DNA from: Phycisphaeraceae bacterium
GTDB lineage: Bacteria; Planctomycetota; Phycisphaerae; Phycisphaerales; UBA1924
Assembly (NCBI GenBank): GCA_026126305.1
Contig: JAHCJI010000003.1
Span: forward strand, 124,001-188,000
Direction: 5' to 3'
DNA: 64,000 nt
Each line of letters begins with the position of its first letter. The stretch's first letter is position 1. This document shows, one piece after another, positions 36,020-45,889 of the stretch. A program made the translations under genes and the position numbers. Under the pieces are notes generated by a model. That model saw only the letters and a program-made list of their open reading frames with translations. It did not search any database and had not been told where the DNA came from.

Positions 36020-36661
36020 ATGGAACTGAGCCCCGCCGAACTTCGTGCCGCAGACCGCTACAAGCTGCTCATCGGGTTGATCGTGCCCAGGCCCATCGCC
36101 TTGGTCAGCACCATCTCAGCCGATGGCCGAACCAACCTGGCACCCTTTAGTTTCTTCTGTGGCGTGGGCAGCGAGCCCATGATGCTGGCCTTCTGCCCGG
36201 CACTCGATGGAAAGGGCCAGGACAAGGACACCCTCCGCAACGCCCTGTTGCCCGCAGACGGGGGTACGGGGGAGTTTGTCGTCAATGTCGTTACCGAGTC
36301 CATCGCCCGGCAGGTGGCCGCCGCCGCCGAGGAATTGCCCTACGGCCAGAGCGAGTTCGACCTGACGGGCCTGACCCCGGTGCCCAGCAGCGTAGTGCGT
36401 CCGCCCCGGGTAGCCCAATGCCCTGCCGCGTTCGAGTGCGTCACGAGGCAAGTCGTTCGCACGAATCCGGGCGTGCCCGCCAGCGGCACCATGGTCCTTG
36501 GTGAGATTGTGCGAGTTCACGCCATCGATGGGATCCTCAACGAACGCTTGCATACCGACGCGGCGAAGCTGGCCGCCTTCGGCCGCATGGGTGGGCCCAC
36601 GTACTGCACCACGCGCGACCGATTCGACCTGCCCCGCGGCAGGGACGCATTGGACTCATGA
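36020..36661 (+). CDS. Flavin reductase-like FMN-binding protein
   Basis: A 213-residue member of the flavin reductase-like split-barrel family. The start at the ATG at 36020 gives MELSPAELRAADRYKLLIGL. The FMN-binding segment is VPRPIALVSTISADGRTNLAPFSFFCGVGSEP, followed by DGKGQDKDTLRN and GEFVVNVVTES, typical of DIM6/NTAB-type proteins. It could supply reduced flavin or act as an oxidoreductase; the substrate is not deducible. It starts 20 nt after the transglutaminase-fold gene, so the two may be cotranscribed. Confidence 0.88.
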   Translation: MELSPAELRAADRYKLLIGLIVPRPIALVSTISADGRTNLAPFSFFCGVGSEPMMLAFCPALDGKGQDKDTLRNALLPADGGTGEFVVNVVTESIARQVAAAAEELPYGQSEFDLTGLTPVPSSVVRPPRVAQCPAAFECVTRQVVRTNPGVPASGTMVLGEIVRVHAIDGILNERLHTDAAKLAAFGRMGGPTYCTTRDRFDLPRGRDALDS

Positions 36662-36972
36662 TGGCACCGCGACGGGTGGGATCTTCAGCCATGCCGAACA
36701 CGGGCTTATCGGCCTGTAAAAACCGAACCCGGCGCGAACTATCCGTTCCAGATTGCGAATGGTCTCTCCGTAACGACCCCATGCCGTGCCCAAGGGCAAA
36801 CCCCATTGGGCTCGACGGTGCCAAGGGTCGATAGCACCTCTGGGGCACGCGCACGGTCCGCGTGCCGATCGGGGCGATTTGTCCATCCTCTGGCAAGTCG
36901 CTATGTTCACCACCCCGTGACCGGGTCGGCAGTGTGCCGATCGATGGAGTTGGGCCCAAGCAGGGCCCGAGC
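36662..36972. other. 311-nt gap without a gene
   Basis: No supported ORF, RNA or repeat was found. It contains the imperfect inverted segment GCCGAACACGGGC ... CCGAACCCGGCG around 36692-36735 and presumably the kinase promoter. The kinase frame stays open upstream to 36862, but the reading before 36973 looks non-coding. Confidence 0.5.
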
Positions 36973-38406
36973 ATGGATCCGACGATGGCCGAGCCAAGCC
37001 CCATGCCAGCCCGCAACCCCGCCGAGGCCACATCCTCGGGCACGGGCGCGCTCTCGGGCAGCCGGACCACCGCCTTGCCGGCCTTAGACCGCTCGGGCAT
37101 GACCAATCTGAGCGGCATCACCACCCCCGACAACCCCGACGCCGTCCTCGAAGAGGTCGCCAAGGGCGGTTCCAACGTCGATACCGCCTTGGGCCGCTTG
37201 GTCGTCGATTACGGGCTGGCCACACGCGAGGAAGTGGACCTGTGCCTGGACCGCCTCAAGCAAGCCAGCGCCGGCCCGGGCGATGAGGCCGGCCAGCGCT
37301 CCCTGGCGCTCGAACTGGTCGATCAGGAGTTCGTCACCAAACGACAGATTGCACGACTGAAGGCCATCCTCGACGCCGAACGCAGCGGGCAGAAGATCCC
37401 CGGGTATCGGTTGCTGGGCAAGTTGGGCGCGGGCGCCATGGCCACGGTCTACAAGGCGCGGCAACTGAACCTCGACCGCCTGGTAGCCATCAAGGTGCTG
37501 CCGCGCAAGTTCAGCCAGAACCCGCAGTTCATCGAGCGTTTTTATGCCGAGGGCCGGGCGGCTGCCCAACTGAACCACCCGCACATCGTGCAGGCCTACG
37601 ACGTGGGCAAGTCGGGCGAGTACCATTATTTTGTCATGGAGTTCGTCGACGGACGAACGGTCTACGACGACATCGTCAAGCACAAACGCTATGGCGAGAA
37701 AGAAGCCATCGACATCATCCGCCAAGTCGCGCTGGCCCTTGGGCACGCCCACGAACGCGGCATCATCCACCGCGACGTCAAGCCCAAGAACATCATGATC
37801 ACCAACGAGGGCGTGGTCAAACTCGCCGACATGGGCCTGGCCCGAGCGATGAGCGACAAGGAGGCCGCCGAGGCCGAGGCCGGCAAGGCTTTCGGCACGC
37901 CCTTCTACATCAGCCCCGAGCAGATCCGAGGCGAGACCAACGTCGGTCCCGAGGCCGACATCTACTCGCTCGGCGCAACGCTCTACCACATGGTCACCGG
38001 CAGCGTGCCCTTCGACGGCAAGAATCCCACCAGCGTCATGCACAAGCACCTGAAGGCCGACCCCGTGCCGCCCGATCAGGCCAACCCGCGGCTGAGCGGG
38101 GCCATCAGCGAGGTCATCGAGATGATGCTGGCCAAGAAGCGCGAGCAACGCTACCGCACCATCAAGGATCTGCTGGGCGACCTGGACGCCACCAAGGCCG
38201 GCAAGCCGCCCCCCCTGGCCCACCGTGGCCTGGGTCAGGCAGACCTGGCATCCCTGAGCCACCTCGAGACCGCCAGCGTCGCCGCCCCACCTGAGATGCA
38301 GCCCATTCAGCCCGCCTCAGGAAACGACATGCGAACTCCGCTGTTGGTAGCCCTGGGTCTTGCATTGCTGGCCAGCGTCGTGCTGAACCTTGTGCAATTG
38401 CTCTGA
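36973..38406 (+). CDS. Membrane-anchored Ser/Thr protein kinase
   Basis: A 477-residue Hanks-type kinase with its start at the ATG at 36973 (MDPTMAEPSPMPARN). A helical N-terminal region (VLEEVAKGGSNVDTALGRLV, ATREEVDLCLDRLK) precedes the kinase domain at about residues 140-400. The P-loop is GKLGAGAMATVYKARQ, the ATP-binding lysine is in VAIKVL (about residue 172), the catalytic loop is IIHRDVKPKNIM (about residue 266), and the activation site reads LADMGLA rather than DFG. The Asp is kept, so activity is expected. GTPFYISPEQIRG follows. A C-terminal membrane helix (TPLLVALGLALLASVVLNLV) has almost no extracytoplasmic sensor. Such kinases are abundant in planctomycetes. Confidence 0.94.
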   Translation: MDPTMAEPSPMPARNPAEATSSGTGALSGSRTTALPALDRSGMTNLSGITTPDNPDAVLEEVAKGGSNVDTALGRLVVDYGLATREEVDLCLDRLKQASAGPGDEAGQRSLALELVDQEFVTKRQIARLKAILDAERSGQKIPGYRLLGKLGAGAMATVYKARQLNLDRLVAIKVLPRKFSQNPQFIERFYAEGRAAAQLNHPHIVQAYDVGKSGEYHYFVMEFVDGRTVYDDIVKHKRYGEKEAIDIIRQVALALGHAHERGIIHRDVKPKNIMITNEGVVKLADMGLARAMSDKEAAEAEAGKAFGTPFYISPEQIRGETNVGPEADIYSLGATLYHMVTGSVPFDGKNPTSVMHKHLKADPVPPDQANPRLSGAISEVIEMMLAKKREQRYRTIKDLLGDLDATKAGKPPPLAHRGLGQADLASLSHLETASVAAPPEMQPIQPASGNDMRTPLLVALGLALLASVVLNLVQLL

Positions 38407-38788
38407 TGTGCCGCTGCCTTCGTGCGGGCTTGATACCATACAAAAGTCAAATCAGCACCAAACAAACACTCGGGACCATGTGTTTGCATTTAGTTCGTGG
38501 TTTTGGAGCAAATTTCACTTGCTCGGCCCACCAACTTCTGTTATCCTTGATGGGCACAAGGGGAGGGTTGGGCCACGCAGTTTGAGTGGTCCTATTCGCA
38601 AACCGATGCATGGTTCGGGCTTTGTCGCAATCAGGTCGAGCACCAAGGCTCGACGTGGACAAACGAGGCCCTGGGGAATGGTCGCAGCCGCGGCTGTTGC
38701 TCCAAGGATTGAAAGAAATGACGACGCCGGGGCGTTCCGGCGTGAGCAACCCGCCGGCTTGACGCTGGCAAACTGAAGGAGAACACCC
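38407..38788 (+). promoter_or_regulatory. infC leader region with candidate promoter
   Basis: A 382-nt non-coding stretch, clearly more AT-rich than its surroundings in the first 150 nt. A candidate promoter is TTGCTC (38520-38525), 17-nt spacer, TATCCT (38543-38548). About 240 nt of leader RNA would precede infC, a length compatible with regulated translation. Initiation-factor operons are often autoregulated. No known leader motif was recognised by eye. Confidence 0.45.
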
Positions 38789-39559
<771 letters not shown>

Positions 39560-39605
39560 CCCGGTCGAGTTTTGAGATCCGAGCCGCGAGCAACAGCGAG
39601 CGGCC

Positions 39606-39905
39606 TTATCTCATGCGCCCATGCTGTCGCAAAGCAGACTCGAGTAACGCGCGCACCCGCGCGCGGCGGTAGTCCTCATCGCCCATGAGTGAGGGTGCCA
39701 TTCGACCGCCGGCGTTTGACGGGGCTTCTATCCGTGGCTTCGGGATGGTCGTGCCCGGTCTTGCGGCTTGGGCTTCCGGTGGTACCCACCCTTGTTCCAC
39801 AGGGGCGTTGGCTTGGGGGATCGGGAGTTGCTCGGGATCGATGCGCTCGGGCGACACCGGGGATGCCTGTGTCAGGAGCAAGACCAAGACAAGCTTCGCC
39901 AACAT
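39606..39905 (-). CDS. Small exported protein after tonB
   Basis: A 99-residue protein whose ATG overlaps the tonB-like stop as TGATG, so it is translationally coupled. The N-terminus is a short signal peptide (MLAKLVLVLLLTQASPVS). The mature part is Pro-rich in the middle and ends in a basic helix (YRRARVRALLESALRQHGRMR). No family recognised. The position suggests an accessory of the TonB/ExbD module. Confidence 0.6.
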   Translation of the reverse strand: MLAKLVLVLLLTQASPVSPERIDPEQLPIPQANAPVEQGWVPPEAQAARPGTTIPKPRIEAPSNAGGRMAPSLMGDEDYRRARVRALLESALRQHGRMR

Positions 39906-40801
39906 CAGAAGAGGATCCTTAAACGGATCAGCAGGGGCGGATCATCTTCATCCATCGCGTCGAGTCGGGCCCCCGTGGCCGTCCAGCGATAGATCGCGTT
40001 GATGAGCGCCTGGTCCATGTCGCTGCGGCCCGTGCCCTGGCCTCGGGCGATGGCCGCCCGAACGACCGTCCCGTCACGCCCGAAGGAGATTTCCACCAGT
40101 GGGTTGGGCGGACGACCCAGATACCGTTGCAAGTCGGTCAGGACGAGCCGTGTGGTCTGGATGCGTAAGCCCTCGCCGGCCAGCACCCGGCCCAGTTCGG
40201 CCCGGCGGACCTCGCTTGGCAGGCTCGAAGCGTCTGCGGCCCGATCGTCGGCGACCCCGGGGCTGCCGTCTTCGTTGGAGGGTTCGGGAGTGGGCTCGGA
40301 TTCCTTGGCGGGTTCGGCCACGGGCTGGGGTTGGACCACCGGCTGCGGCTGCACCGTCTCGGGCTGAGACGACGACGCTTCGGCTTGGGCCTTGGCAAGT
40401 TCGGCTACCAGCGCCTCCCAGACCTGCCTCGCTTCAGCGATGGTCTGGGCAAAGGCGTCCTGCGCCTGGGCGGCCATGGCTCGGGCGAGGTTGTCTCGAG
40501 CCTCGCCCACGGCCCTGGTAAGCTGGCTCTGCTCAACGGTCGAAGGGAGGGCCTCGTGCGGCGTCGGTGTCTCGAAACCGAGCCAGTTCGGAGTTTTGGA
40601 CTCGCTTCGTTCGATGCCCAGTTGAATGGGTATCTCGATGGGCTGCGCGTTGGCAGGCGCGGACACCAGGCGCGAAGGATCGACCCCACCCCGCAGCAAG
40701 GCGATCCCCAGCAGCAGATGCACGGCCACACTCGCGGGCAAGGCGATAGCCCAACGACCGGCCGATCCACCCGAGTGCTCGGTTGGGGTGTCATGAGCCA
40801 T
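39905..40801 (-). CDS. TonB-family energy transducer
   Basis: A 298-residue protein with a TonB/TolA layout: a short cytoplasmic N-terminus, one membrane helix (WAIALPASVAVHLLLGIALL, about residues 17-36), a long helical and Pro/Glu/Gln-rich spacer (QPETVQPQPVVQPQPVAEPA), and a C-terminal domain (LQRYLGRPPNPLVEISFGRDGTVV and DMDQALINAIYRWTATG). This C-domain resembles TonB-C (two helices and a three-stranded sheet). It transduces proton-motive force to outer-membrane receptors or related complexes. It lies 26 nt after exbD; exbB is absent from the window. Confidence 0.82.
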   Translation of the reverse strand: MAHDTPTEHSGGSAGRWAIALPASVAVHLLLGIALLRGGVDPSRLVSAPANAQPIEIPIQLGIERSESKTPNWLGFETPTPHEALPSTVEQSQLTRAVGEARDNLARAMAAQAQDAFAQTIAEARQVWEALVAELAKAQAEASSSQPETVQPQPVVQPQPVAEPAKESEPTPEPSNEDGSPGVADDRAADASSLPSEVRRAELGRVLAGEGLRIQTTRLVLTDLQRYLGRPPNPLVEISFGRDGTVVRAAIARGQGTGRSDMDQALINAIYRWTATGARLDAMDEDDPPLLIRLRILF

Positions 40802-40827
40802 GGTGCATATGGTACGAGCCCGCTGGC

Positions 40828-41307
40828 TCAGGGATCGCCCGGCGCGGGGTTGCTGGCGGGCTTGCCGACGAGTTGGACGCTCTCGTACCCGCGTCCTCGC
40901 AGGGCGTCGAGGACGCGGAGCATGGCCCCCGAAGCCCCCCGCTCGTCGACCTCCATGCGGATGATGGGAGCCGTCAGGGTTTCGTCACCGGGGTCCATTG
41001 CCGCGTCGATGGCTTCAAAGAGCGCAACGCGCGTGGTTTCCGACAAAGGCTCACCCGCGACGGCCGCTTCGCCCACCGGCCGACCGTCTACGTAGACCAC
41101 GCCTTGCCCGTCGACTGCGACGACTACGGCCCGGGGCTTCTCGCCCGGACCGCCCGACCCAAGGGTGGGCAGGTCCAAGTCGAGCACGCTGATCCGGCTG
41201 AGCAGCACCAGGGAGAAGACAAAAAAAGTGAGTAACAGGAATACAACGTCGATGAGCGGGGCCATCTCGACCCGTGGTTCCTGGCTCGTTCGACGCACAC
41301 GCAGCAT
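40828..41307 (-). CDS. exbD: ExbD/TolR-family biopolymer transport protein
   Basis: A 159-residue protein with the family N-terminus EPRVEMAPLIDVVFLLLTFF, which includes the membrane Asp of the proton channel, followed by a periplasmic domain ending VLDALRGRGYESVQLVGKP. It normally works with ExbB and TonB; here a TonB-like gene follows on the same strand, but no ExbB is adjacent, so the partner must be encoded elsewhere. It is divergent from the DUF151 gene across 102 nt. Confidence 0.9.
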   Translation of the reverse strand: MLRVRRTSQEPRVEMAPLIDVVFLLLTFFVFSLVLLSRISVLDLDLPTLGSGGPGEKPRAVVVAVDGQGVVYVDGRPVGEAAVAGEPLSETTRVALFEAIDAAMDPGDETLTAPIIRMEVDERGASGAMLRVLDALRGRGYESVQLVGKPASNPAPGDP

Positions 41308-41409
41308 GGAGAGATCGTAGAGCTTCCGGGGGCGGGCATTGACGGGCGTGTGTGGCGGGCCTTCGATGGATGTGGCCTGGGACGACCCATGGGCCGAGGG
41401 AGGGCGTCG

Positions 41410-41907
41410 ATGACGGTCCGAATGGAGTTGTCACGCATCTTAATCCGGGAACTGACCGACTACCAGGTCATCGAACTGCGTGAGGTTTCTACCAATGGCT
41501 CGGCCGAGGATGGGCCGAGGACATTCCCTATCGTCATCGGCCTGCCCGAGGCCCAGGCCATCGAGCGTCGCCTGAGCGGCGTGCCGGTGAAACGCCCCCA
41601 GACCCACGATCTGCTGGCCCACATCCTAGAAAGTCTAGGTGCCACGCTCGAATCGGTGGCCATCACCGATTTGGCAGATCAGACCTTTTTTGCCGTCCTG
41701 AACATCCGAGATGCCCGTGGCGAAATGGTCGAGGTCGATGCCCGGCCCAGCGACGCCATCGCGCTGGGTATCGGGCTATCGGCCCCCATCTTTGTAGCCG
41801 AGCATGTTTTGGCCCAGGCCACCAGCAGCAATCCGCTGGAGGATCAATTCGACGAAGACGAGGACGAAGGCGACGAATTCGAGCCGGGCGAGGAACCGAC
41901 CTTTTGA
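41410..41907 (+). CDS. Bifunctional nuclease family (DUF151) protein
   Basis: A 165-residue protein with its start at the ATG at 41410 (MTVRMELSRILIRELTDYQV); an ATG four codons on is the alternative. The DUF151 core is clear: FPIVIGLPEAQAIERRLSGV, RPQTHDLLAHILESLGATL, and EVDARPSDAIALGIGLSAPIF (shown in parts). Members have reported nuclease activity, and a plant homologue functions in wounding and pathogen responses. The acidic tail (DEDEDEGDEFEPGEE) is extra. Its stop overlaps the truD start as TGATG. Confidence 0.9.
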   Translation: MTVRMELSRILIRELTDYQVIELREVSTNGSAEDGPRTFPIVIGLPEAQAIERRLSGVPVKRPQTHDLLAHILESLGATLESVAITDLADQTFFAVLNIRDARGEMVEVDARPSDAIALGIGLSAPIFVAEHVLAQATSSNPLEDQFDEDEDEGDEFEPGEEPTF

Positions 41908-43205
41908 TGACGCCCTCGAGCCATGGGCATCTCCAAGACTGCGCCGGCGACGACGCCGGGTTTCCCTTTCGCACCGCCCAAATCCCCGGCATCAGCGGGG
42001 CCATCAAGCAACGCGAAGAAGACTTCCTCGTCGACGAGTTGCCGCTCTACCCACCAAGCGGGCAGGGCGAGCATCTCATGCTGCTTGTCGAGAAACGCGG
42101 CCTGTCGACGCTCTCTATGGTCAACGAACTGGCCCGCCACTTCGGCGTGCCGACCAACGCCATCGGGTACGCCGGGCTCAAAGACAAGCAGGCGATCACC
42201 CGCCAGCACGTAACGGTCCACGTGCCGGGCAAGCGGATGGAAGACTTCCCCTCGCTGCGGCACGATCGCATCCAGATCCTGTGGGCCGACATGCACGACC
42301 GCAAGCTGCGGCGCGGTCACCTGGCCGGCAACGGGTTCTCGATCCGCGTGCGTGGGGTTTCACCAGACGCGGCGTTGCACGCCCATCGCGTCCTGGCTGT
42401 CCTCGAAGCCAAGGGCTTGCCCAACGTCGTGGGCGAGCAGCGCTTCGGGCAGTGGGGCACCAACCATCGGATAGGCCTTGCGCTGGTGCGGGGCAACGCC
42501 CAGGAGGCCTGCGACCTGCTGCTGGGGCCAACGCCCGACGGGAAGGACGATCCATCCCGGTTGGCGTACGCCACTGGCGACCTCAAGGCCGCCCTGGCGG
42601 CCCTGCCGCAATCTGCCCAGGCCGAGCGTCGCGTGCTCGAGGCTCTGGCGCGGGGCAAGCGTCCCGAGCACGCCGTCGAGCGGATCGGCCGGACGGAGCT
42701 GGCGTTCCTGGCCAGCGCGCTCCAGAGCGCCATCTTCAATGAAGTGCTCAGTGAGCGTCTGCGCGCGGGCACGTTGGATACCTTGCAGGAAGGCGACGTG
42801 GCCGTCGTCCACGACGCCCGGCGCACCACCTTCGTCGTGACCGCGCAGGAGGTGGGTATGAGCGAGTTGGCCGAGCGCCTGACGCGATTGGAAGTGAGCC
42901 CAACGGGACCCATGTGGGGGCCACGCATGAGGCTCGCACAGGGCGTGCCGGGCGAGATCGAGCGGGCGGCGTTGGCCTCGTTCGGCCTGACACCCCAGGA
43001 CCTGGAGCGATTTGCCACGAGGAACAGGGGCGCCCTCGAAGGCGACCGCCGGCCGCTGCGCGTGCCTTTGGCCTATCCCCAGGTTGAGGGCGGTGCCGAC
43101 GCCCACGGCACGTACGTACGCTGCGGGTTCGAGTTGCCCCGCGGCAGTTACGCGACGACGGTGATGGCCGAGGTCATGAAACCCGATGCGTCCGCCTTGC
43201 CATGA
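41907..43205 (+). CDS. truD: tRNA pseudouridine(13) synthase TruD
   Basis: A 432-residue enzyme that converts U13 of tRNA-Glu to pseudouridine. The ATG at 41907 overlaps the upstream stop. The TruD signature IGYAGLKDKQAITRQ contains the catalytic Asp. EDFLVDELPLYPPSGQGEHL at the N-terminus and EQRFGQWGTNHRIGLAL complete the family pattern. The insertion domain between residues 220 and 330 is as expected. The next gene overlaps by ATGA (43202-43205). Confidence 0.94.
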   Translation: MTPSSHGHLQDCAGDDAGFPFRTAQIPGISGAIKQREEDFLVDELPLYPPSGQGEHLMLLVEKRGLSTLSMVNELARHFGVPTNAIGYAGLKDKQAITRQHVTVHVPGKRMEDFPSLRHDRIQILWADMHDRKLRRGHLAGNGFSIRVRGVSPDAALHAHRVLAVLEAKGLPNVVGEQRFGQWGTNHRIGLALVRGNAQEACDLLLGPTPDGKDDPSRLAYATGDLKAALAALPQSAQAERRVLEALARGKRPEHAVERIGRTELAFLASALQSAIFNEVLSERLRAGTLDTLQEGDVAVVHDARRTTFVVTAQEVGMSELAERLTRLEVSPTGPMWGPRMRLAQGVPGEIERAALASFGLTPQDLERFATRNRGALEGDRRPLRVPLAYPQVEGGADAHGTYVRCGFELPRGSYATTVMAEVMKPDASALP

Positions 43206-43840
43206 GCCTGCCCGATCCAAAGGCCGTCCGCGTGATCTGCCTGGATTGGGGCGGTGTGCTGCTGCGCATCTGCCATTCCTGGGAGGAAGCCTGCGCCGCC
43301 GCGGGCTTGCCCTTGCCATCTGGGCCCGTGGACGACGCGATCCGTCGTCGCCGGCGGGCGCTCAGCGAGGACTACCAGTTGGGCCGGCTCTCGTGTGCGG
43401 ACTATTTCGAGGCGGTGTCGCGGCTCTCGCCCGGGTATACAGCCTCGGACATCGAGCGATTGCACGACGCGTACCTCATCGCCGAGTATGAGGGCGCTTT
43501 GGATCTTTCCCGGGAGTTGGCCAGCCATCCAAGGCTGACCGGCGCGCTGCTGAGCAACACCAACCACCGCCACTGGCTGCGCCGGTCGGAGTTCGCAGCC
43601 GCGGGCACGCTCGAACACCAGGTCGCCAGCCACCTGCACGGCTTGGCCAAGCCCGACCCGCGTTTCTACGCAACGCTCGAGGCGGCGGTGGGGGCCAGCG
43701 GCCAAGCCATCGCATTCTTTGACGATTTGCACGAGAACATCCGTGGTGCTCGTGCCATGGACTGGCAGGCGGTGCGCATCGATCCCACGGGCGACCCCAT
43801 TGCGCAGGTGCGAGATGCGTTGCGGGGCGTGCTCGATTGA
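43202..43840 (+). CDS. HAD-superfamily hydrolase
   Basis: A 212-residue protein with HAD motif I as CLDWGGVLLR (nucleophile Asp; the second Asp of DxD is Gly, as in the YihX/GlpD-like 'DxGGV' subgroup). Motif II is LLSNTN, motif III lies in GLAKPDPRFY and motif IV in AFFDDLHENIRGA. A helical cap follows motif I. It is likely a small phosphatase or epoxide-hydrolase-N-like HAD; the substrate is unknown. Its ATGA overlap with truD implies cotranslation. Confidence 0.88.
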   Translation: MSLPDPKAVRVICLDWGGVLLRICHSWEEACAAAGLPLPSGPVDDAIRRRRRALSEDYQLGRLSCADYFEAVSRLSPGYTASDIERLHDAYLIAEYEGALDLSRELASHPRLTGALLSNTNHRHWLRRSEFAAAGTLEHQVASHLHGLAKPDPRFYATLEAAVGASGQAIAFFDDLHENIRGARAMDWQAVRIDPTGDPIAQVRDALRGVLD

Positions 43841-43873
43841 CAGAAAAGAACCCCACTCAAGCGAGTGGGGTTC
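43841..43873 (-). terminator. Intrinsic terminator of gdhA
   Basis: A perfect 11-bp stem GAACCCCACTC/GAGTGGGGTTC with a 4-nt loop; on the minus strand it is followed by TTTTCTG. It lies 25 nt beyond the gdhA stop and also abuts the convergent HAD gene. Confidence 0.85.
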
Positions 43874-43897
43874 GAAGGTGTCTGGATTTCGAGTTGT

Positions 43898-45286
43898 TCA
43901 GGGGAAGATGCCGCGGGTCTTGTAGACCTTGCCGATGTGTTCCAGGGCAGCCAGATAGCTGGCGGTCCGCATGTCGCACTCGTAGCGCTGGCGGGCCAGC
44001 AGCGTGCGACGGGCCGACATGCACATGACCTTGTTCAGCTCGCGGTCGACCGTCTCGATGTCCCAGATCTGGCAGGCCTTGTTCTGGACCCACTCGAAGT
44101 AGGACACGGTCACGCCGCCCGCGTTGCACAAGATGGCCGGCAGCACCTCGATGCCGCGACGGCTGAGCACGCGGTCGGCCGACGGGGTGCACGGGGCGTT
44201 GGCACCCTCGGCGACGACGCGACACTGGAGCATCTCGGCCTCGCGCGGGCCGATCATCTGCTCGAGGGCGGCGGGGATGAAGGCGTCCACTGGCGTGGAG
44301 TAGAAGTCTTCCTTCGAGATCACGTCGGCACCCTTACCGCTCTTGCCGCTCTCGGTGGCGGCCTTGCTCTTCTCGAATCCAGCGATGCCGTAGTGTTCCG
44401 CGGCATATTCACTTAGGGCGTGTGCGTCCAGGCCGGTGTCGCACCGAAGGGCACCCGAGTGGTCCATCACGGCGATGAGGGTGGCACCCATGTCCTGGAG
44501 GATGCGGGCCGCCCACGAGCCCACGTTGCCGAAGCCCAGGATGCTGAACCGAAGGCCCTGGATGGGGATCTTGATCTGGGGCAGGATCTCGGCCATCACG
44601 TCGGCCACGCCCTGCCCGGTGGCCTTCTCGCGGCCCAGGGAGCCGCCGACTTCCACGGGCTTGCCCGTGACCACGCGCATGCTGTCCGAGGCGGGCCTGC
44701 CGCTGGACATCTGGTACGTATCGGCGATCCAGGCCATGTGCTGGGCGTTGGTGCCCACGTCGGGCGCGGGGATGTCATAGTCCGGACCGATGTCGTTCAT
44801 GATCGCGCTGGTGAATCGGCGGGTGACGCGCTCCATCTCGTCGGGGCTCAGTTTGCGCGGATCGCACTTGACGCCGCCCTTGCCGCCACCCAGGGGCAGC
44901 CGGGCCAGCGAGCACTTCATGGTCATCAGCAGCGCCAGCGCCTTCACGTCGTCCAGGTGGACGTCGGGGTGGAAGCGCAGCCCGCCCTTGAACGGGCCCA
45001 GGGCGTTGTTGTGCTGCACGCGGTAGCCCTTGAACAGGTGGTGGTGCCCGTCGTCCAGACGCACGGGGAAGTGCACCATGATCTCGTTCTTGGGCTGGGC
45101 CAGGATGATCTTGACGCGGTGCTGGAGGTCCAGCATGTCGGCGGCGTGCAGCATCGTGCCCACCGTCTGGGTGTACAGGTTGTTCGGGTCCTTGGGGAAG
45201 CCAAGTTCCTCGAACACGGGGTTGCGATGCTCATCAAGGGATGCCTCGCCTGCGGTACCCGGCGTCTTCGTCGCGATCGTTGTCAT
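43898..45286 (-). CDS. gdhA: Glutamate dehydrogenase
   Basis: A 462-residue Glu/Leu/Phe/Val dehydrogenase that links 2-oxoglutarate and ammonia to glutamate. Family blocks are GPFKGGLRFHPDVHLDDVKA, LPLGGGKGGVKCDPRKLS with the catalytic Lys, DIPAPDVGTNAQHMAW, and the Rossmann loop ILGFGNVGSWAA. The C-terminal VVAEGANAPCTPSAD and ILCNAGGVTVSYFEWVQN are typical. The short insert ESGKSGKGADVISKEDFY is slightly unusual. It is upstream-divergent to rpsA across 600 nt. Confidence 0.96.
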   Translation of the reverse strand: MTTIATKTPGTAGEASLDEHRNPVFEELGFPKDPNNLYTQTVGTMLHAADMLDLQHRVKIILAQPKNEIMVHFPVRLDDGHHHLFKGYRVQHNNALGPFKGGLRFHPDVHLDDVKALALLMTMKCSLARLPLGGGKGGVKCDPRKLSPDEMERVTRRFTSAIMNDIGPDYDIPAPDVGTNAQHMAWIADTYQMSSGRPASDSMRVVTGKPVEVGGSLGREKATGQGVADVMAEILPQIKIPIQGLRFSILGFGNVGSWAARILQDMGATLIAVMDHSGALRCDTGLDAHALSEYAAEHYGIAGFEKSKAATESGKSGKGADVISKEDFYSTPVDAFIPAALEQMIGPREAEMLQCRVVAEGANAPCTPSADRVLSRRGIEVLPAILCNAGGVTVSYFEWVQNKACQIWDIETVDRELNKVMCMSARRTLLARQRYECDMRTASYLAALEHIGKVYKTRGIFP

Positions 45287-45889
45287 TGCTTCGGCTGCCT
45301 CACGCTAATGCGGCGGATGTCTCCGGCATCGGGTTCCGCCAACCCCGATCGGCCCTTCGGGCCGTACCAGACGGGCCACGAATACAGGGCCTACTACCCG
45401 CGAACGTTCGCCCGTTCGCACATGATTAATGTCGACAGAGTCTGGGCCCATCCTGAGCCGTCAAACTTCACACCGGCCCCCGGGGCCACTCTCGAGACTC
45501 TCCCCGAGACCACACGCGTCGCGGCGAGCCCCAAGTTTATACAAACCAAGCCCACAAAGCATCCTCAACCGGGCATTTCTTGCGCCGGGGCGTCGCCACA
45601 TCCACCATCCCCACCTGTAAGGAACGGAACCTGCCGCCTGCCGAACGCCCTGCTCGTCCAGACCCCAAGCCGCGTGCCTAATATCCCCTTCACGTTCCGC
45701 CGGTCCGGAAGTCGCAGGCGTTGTGGTGGCGCCCCGGAACCCAGAACGACCCCAAGCCGCCGATAGGCGGATCGGCTCGTGTGTCACGCCCGCGGAGGCG
45801 TGCGAGCCGGTACGGCGGCGTGTCGATTGATCTCGGTGGCCCGGCGGCCCGATATCAACGAGCACGACCGATCTGAGAGACGCACATTT
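45287..45889. promoter_or_regulatory. 600-nt divergent intergenic region between gdhA and rpsA
   Basis: No ORF here is convincing on either strand. A TATAAA on the minus strand (45536-45541) is a candidate -10 for gdhA; TAATAT near 45679 is a candidate -10 for rpsA. The length leaves room for a long S1 leader, which in many bacteria is autoregulated. No known riboswitch was recognised. Confidence 0.4.

Noticed and set aside
39581..39608. Hairpin GCCGC/GCGGC after infC as a terminator
   Set aside because: The stem is short, the loop is 12 nt and there is no T tract.
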